Of a stretch of DNA of 8,359 nucleotides, positions 5,973-8,359 are shown in pieces. The stretch is from Planctomycetota bacterium. Its GTDB lineage: Bacteria; Planctomycetota; Phycisphaerae; Sedimentisphaerales; SM23-30. Each line of letters starts with the position of its first letter. The first letter of the stretch is position 1. Below the pieces are notes generated by a model. That model had not been told where the DNA came from. It did no database searches and was given only the letters and a program-made list of their open reading frames with translations. Where the stretch lies: NCBI GenBank assembly GCA_029573975.1, contig JAKQBU010000152.1, forward strand, positions 1 through 8,359, given 5' to 3'. Made by a program: the position numbers and the translations under genes.

Positions 5973-7496
5973 TTGGCAAGGGAAATGTTGATTAACCGGT
6001 CCCAGGAGGAGGAATGTCGGATCGCGGTCGTCGAGGAAGGCCGCCTGGAGGAACTCTATGTCGAACGGCTCAGCACCTCCAGCCACGTCGGCAACATCTA
6101 CAAAGGCAAAATCACCAATGTCGAACCGAGCATCCAGGCCTGTTTCGTCGATTTCGGCATCGGCCAGAACGGCTTCCTGCATATCAGCGACGTCCAGTCC
6201 TGCCTCTTCCACTCCAAAGACAACCAGAAGGAAAGCGTCGGGCGCAAACGCCCCCGGCGCGACCGGCCCCCCATCCAGGAATGCCTGCGCAGGGGCCAGG
6301 AAGTCATCGTCCAGGTCACCAAGGAGGGCATCGGCACCAAAGGCCCCACCCTCACTACCTACCTGTCGATCCCCGGCCGGTTCCTGGTCCTCATGCCCGG
6401 CATGAACCGCCTGGGTATCTCCCGCAAAATCGAGGACTCCGAGGCCCGCACCCAGGTTCGGGATATGCTCAATCAGCTCAACCCCCCCAAGGATATCGGC
6501 CTGATCATCCGCACCGCCGGTATGGACCGCAGCAAAAAGGAACTCCAGCAGGACCTTAATTTTCTCCTGCGGCTCTGGAAAACCGTCTCCCAGAAAATCA
6601 AGTCCGACCCGACTCCCGCCCTGCTCTACCAGGAATCCGATCTGGTGCAGCGCACCATGCGCGATATTTTCAACAGCAACATCAGCCGCATCCTCTGCGA
6701 TTCCGACATCACCCTGAAAAAAGTCCGCGATTTTCTGCGCATTGCCATGCCCCGCACCCGCAGCCGCGTCGTCCTGCACGATGAACCGGTCCCCCTGTTC
6801 GAAAAATACCATATCGAGGAGGAAATCGAAAAAATCAACGCCCGCTATGTCCCCCTCCCCAGCGGCGGCTCCCTGGTCTTCGATCAGGCCGAGGCCATCG
6901 TCGCCATCGACGTCAACAGCGGCAAATTCCGCGACCACAAGGACGCCGAAACCACCTCCTTCAAAATCAATATGGAAGCCGCGCCCGAAATCGCCCGCCA
7001 GCTCCGCCTGCGCGACCTGGGCGGCGTCATCATCATCGACTTCATCGACATGATCAACGAAAAGCACCGCCGCGCCGTCGAAAAATGCCTGCGCGAAGCC
7101 GTCAGCACCGACCGGGCCCGCACCAAAATCCTCCGCATCAGCCAGTTCGGCATCGTCGAAATGACCCGCCAGCGGATGCGCCCCTCCCTCAAAAGCAGCA
7201 CCTACATGCATTGCCCCCACTGTAAAGGCTCCGGCCTGGTCAAATCCCCCGAAAGCATGTCCATCGAGATCATGCGCCGCATCCAGGCCATGACCAAAAA
7301 ACTCAACGTCGCCGTCATCGAAATCGCCGTCTCCGCCGATGTCGCCTCCTTCCTCCAGAACCAAAAACGCTCCCTCCTGGCCCAGTGGGAACAGGCCTCC
7401 CAGAAATCCATCGTCATCGTTCCCAACCCGGCCTTCTCCAACGACGAAAACCACTTTACCCTCCGCGACATCCGCGGCAGCGTCGTCCCCGCCTAG
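5973..7496 (+). CDS. rng: Ribonuclease G/E family endoribonuclease (short form)
   Basis: RNase G/E enzymes cleave AU-rich single-stranded RNA in rRNA maturation and mRNA decay. With the TTG start the protein has 507 residues. In order: N-terminal RNase-H-like strand region; S1 domain from about residue 38 (HVGNIYKGKITNVEPSIQ); a basic insert of about 30 residues within S1 (RKRPRRDRPP near 91-100); the 5'-end-sensing region (GISRKIED); and the DNase-I-like core with Asp313 (AIDVNSGKF) and Asp356 (IDFIDM), the Mg-binding pair. CPHC (414-417) is the zinc-link motif. Each lies ten residues after its E. coli RNase E counterpart. The long degradosome scaffold of RNase E is absent. TTG 5973 is chosen because GGAAAGGA (5958-5965) lies 7 nt upstream and the N-terminus MAREMLIN is family-like; ATG 5985 is badly spaced. 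A strong hairpin follows the stop. Confidence 0.95.
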   Translation: MAREMLINRSQEEECRIAVVEEGRLEELYVERLSTSSHVGNIYKGKITNVEPSIQACFVDFGIGQNGFLHISDVQSCLFHSKDNQKESVGRKRPRRDRPPIQECLRRGQEVIVQVTKEGIGTKGPTLTTYLSIPGRFLVLMPGMNRLGISRKIEDSEARTQVRDMLNQLNPPKDIGLIIRTAGMDRSKKELQQDLNFLLRLWKTVSQKIKSDPTPALLYQESDLVQRTMRDIFNSNISRILCDSDITLKKVRDFLRIAMPRTRSRVVLHDEPVPLFEKYHIEEEIEKINARYVPLPSGGSLVFDQAEAIVAIDVNSGKFRDHKDAETTSFKINMEAAPEIARQLRLRDLGGVIIIDFIDMINEKHRRAVEKCLREAVSTDRARTKILRISQFGIVEMTRQRMRPSLKSSTYMHCPHCKGSGLVKSPESMSIEIMRRIQAMTKKLNVAVIEIAVSADVASFLQNQKRSLLAQWEQASQKSIVIVPNPAFSNDENHFTLRDIRGSVVPA

Positions 7497-7530
7497 CCCG
7501 CCCAGCTCCTACCGGCCCGCCTCCCGTAAC

Positions 7531-7566
7531 GCCGGCCTCTGGCCGGCATCTTCTTCCCTTTCTTGA
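7531..7566 (+). terminator. Hairpin terminator at the end of the rightward cluster
   Basis: GCCGGCC (7531-7537) and GGCCGGC (7541-7547) form a perfect 7-bp GC stem with a TCT loop, 34 nt after the rng stop. The tail (7548-7566) is pyrimidine-rich with short T runs instead of an unbroken T tract, so termination may be partly leaky. Confidence 0.65.
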
Positions 7567-7817
7567 TTCGCAAGACAGTCATAATATTTATTTTCATCAA
7601 ATTGTCATGAAAACTTCAATAATTGGTTCTCAGATTTGTTGCTGGGAATCGTGGTCAGTCCTAGGATGCGGTATATCAATTTGCCTTCCAAAGGTTTTTT
7701 ATGAATGCCTACGGTTTTGAGCCTGACTTTGAAAATCTAAAGATCACTCTGCTGGGCGGCCGGGGATATCGATCAGGTCCGGCAGCGGGTGGGCAAACAA
7801 CTCTGCCTGCTGGACAA

Positions 7818-7834
7818 TAACCAGGGATCGAAGA
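7818..7834. repeat. Copy 2 of the 17-nt element shared with 625-641
   Basis: It matches 625-641 in 16 of 17 positions (TAACCAGGGATCGAAGA against TAACAAGGGATCGAAGA). Here its last 14 bases form most of the left arm and part of the loop of the hairpin at 7821-7849. Confidence 0.35.
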
Positions 7835-7849
7835 CTTTTTCGACCCTGG
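7821..7849. other. Strong hairpin in the convergent intergenic region
   Basis: CCAGGG (7821-7826) pairs with CCCTGG (7844-7849), and after a bulged A7827 TCGAA (7828-7832) pairs with TTCGA (7839-7843), leaving the loop GACTTT. That is 11 base pairs. It begins directly after the stop of the small ORF at 7701-7820. No T tract follows at once on either strand, so it is not a standard intrinsic terminator. Confidence 0.5.
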
Positions 7850-7912
7850 CTTTGATTCTCCTCCCTTTTTGCAGCCTATGGATTGCTCGTATTTTTCAAA
7901 AAACCTCGGCAT

Positions 7913-7945
7913 AAAAAATGGGGCAGGTTTTTACGCCTGCCCCAT
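7913..7945 (-). terminator. Intrinsic terminator of the PEP-CTERM gene
   Basis: ATGGGGCAGG (7918-7927) and CCTGCCCCAT (7936-7945) form a perfect 10-bp stem with an 8-nt loop. On the minus strand the stem runs into a T6 tract (7918-7913), so it ends transcription arriving from the right. It does not work in the other direction, as no T tract follows on the plus strand. Confidence 0.85.
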
Positions 7946-7959
7946 GATTCGTTGTATCC

Positions 7960-7979
7960 CAACGGACACGAATCCGTTG
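7960..7979 (-). other. Hairpin just after the PEP-CTERM stop codon
   Basis: CAACGGA (7960-7966) and TCCGTTG (7973-7979) form a 7-bp stem with loop CACGAA, 7 nt beyond the stop on the minus strand and 14 nt before the main terminator stem. It has no T tract of its own; protection of the mRNA 3' end is one possibility. Confidence 0.4.
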
Positions 7980-7986
7980 CCGAAAA

Positions 7987-8359
7987 TTAACGGCGGCGCC
8001 GCAACAGCGCCAGGCCGCCCAGACTCAAAAGTCCGATGGTCATGGGTTCGGGCACGAAGGTACCTTCCAATTCGAATCCATTGGCAATGATAATATTAAA
8101 CTCAGGACCAGTTAGCTGAATGGTAATCACTCCACTGGAATCGGCTAGTACATCTGGAATAACTCCCTGATATACCCCAGTACTCAAATTCAGCGGGTCA
8201 CTGCCGTTAGCCGACCAAACGGCTCCATAGCCGCCATCCCCATTACCGCCATAGGCAGCCAGATTATAGACGTTTCCCGGAACCAATCCGCTAATGGTTA
8301 TGGTTCCCTCTACAGGAGTACCTTGAGCCCCCATGTCCAGGAGATAGTCCGCCCAAACC
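7987..8359 (-). CDS. PEP-CTERM surface protein, C-terminal part (enters from the right edge)
   Basis: The last 123 residues of an exported protein are visible. The end is a textbook PEP-CTERM signal: VPEP 22 residues before the stop, a hydrophobic stretch MTIGLLSLGGLALL, then RRRR. In the known system this tail is recognised at the inner membrane by an exosortase, which cleaves it so the protein goes to the surface or exopolysaccharide matrix; no exosortase is in the window. Upstream, TITISGLVPGNVYNLAAYG resembles the beta-sandwich repeats common in such proteins. ATG 8334 is in frame, but the frame stays open to the edge and continues with the family-like WADYLLDMG, so the true start lies outside. 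A strong terminator follows. The binding target is unknown. Confidence 0.88.
   Translation of the reverse strand, partial: VWADYLLDMGAQGTPVEGTITISGLVPGNVYNLAAYGGNGDGGYGAVWSANGSDPLNLSTGVYQGVIPDVLADSSGVITIQLTGPEFNIIIANGFELEGTFVPEPMTIGLLSLGGLALLRRRR

Larger units (their letters stand above)
7567..7912. other. Non-coding stretch with a small ORF and possible gene remains
   Basis: No recognised gene is present. A 39-codon ORF at 7701-7820 (plus; starts MNAYGFEPDF) has AAAGG (7690-7694) at 6 nt spacing. Shifting by one base near 7764 gives a second open stretch (GDIDQVRQRVGKQL..., with a hydrophobic segment TLALILLPFCSLWIA) ending at TAA 7912-7914. Together they could be the remains of one gene broken by a frameshift, but I recognise no family and the match may be chance. 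TTTTCAT (7591-7597) and ATGAAAA (7607-7613) can pair. The part before 7690 is AT-rich with no clear promoter. Confidence 0.25.

Noticed and set aside
5949..7454. 501-codon open frame on the minus strand
   Set aside because: It is antisense to rng, with an Asp/Gly/Ala-rich translation caused by codon bias in the true gene.
7709..7912. 67-codon minus-strand open frame
   Set aside because: It begins beyond the terminator of the PEP-CTERM gene, has a Pro/Ser/Lys-rich translation without a family, and no good ribosome site.

Overview
The window looks like chromosomal DNA from a PEP-CTERM-carrying Gram-negative-type bacterium, most likely a planctomycete of the Phycisphaerae kind. This is inferred, not proven. 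The grounds are a PEP-CTERM surface protein (VPEP, hydrophobic stretch, RRRR tail), a secreted protein with the NPNGVWSYG motif I associate with planctomycete/verrucomicrobial jelly-roll proteins, a short RNase G/E with a basic insert in its S1 region, and the gene set as a whole. No rRNA, tRNA, CRISPR array, insertion sequence or phage gene is visible.

Layout. (a) 1-557, minus strand: N-terminal part of a secreted protein, cut by the window edge. It has a very good sigma70-type promoter at 752-780 and a leader of about 190 nt that can fold into several partly competing hairpins. (b) 863-1057, minus: a small cysteine-rich DUF6485 protein. (c) 1194-1229: a plus-strand promoter with an inverted repeat around its -10 box, upstream of the rightward genes. 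(d) 1326-7496, plus: seven genes, namely a DUF502 membrane protein, hpf (ribosome hibernation), ptsN (EIIA-Ntr type), ptsH (HPr), ptsI (enzyme I), a DUF2344/TIGR03936 radical-SAM-linked protein, and rng (RNase G/E). A strong hairpin at 7531-7547 follows. (e) 7567-7912: no convincing gene, but one small ORF with a ribosome binding site, a strong hairpin and possible gene remains. (f) 7913-8359, minus: a terminator and the C-terminal part of a PEP-CTERM protein that enters from the right edge.

How the genes fit together. EI, HPr and EIIA form a complete soluble phosphorelay (PEP to EI His191, to HPr His23, to EIIA His69). No sugar-transporting EIIB or EIIC is in the window, so the relay looks regulatory, like the proteobacterial PTS-Ntr, whose rpoN cluster also holds hpf and ptsN. 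HPr also keeps a serine in a KSIM context (Ser54), like the HPr-kinase site of Gram-positive HPr. Here the relay genes sit in one tightly packed run (gaps of 20, 2, -1 and 31 nt) with a ribosome-hibernation factor at one end and an mRNA/rRNA endonuclease at the other. The arrangement suggests that nutrient signalling, ribosome storage and RNA turnover are co-expressed. The individual families are known; the combination and the RNA structures in the non-coding stretches are the parts that deserve a second look.
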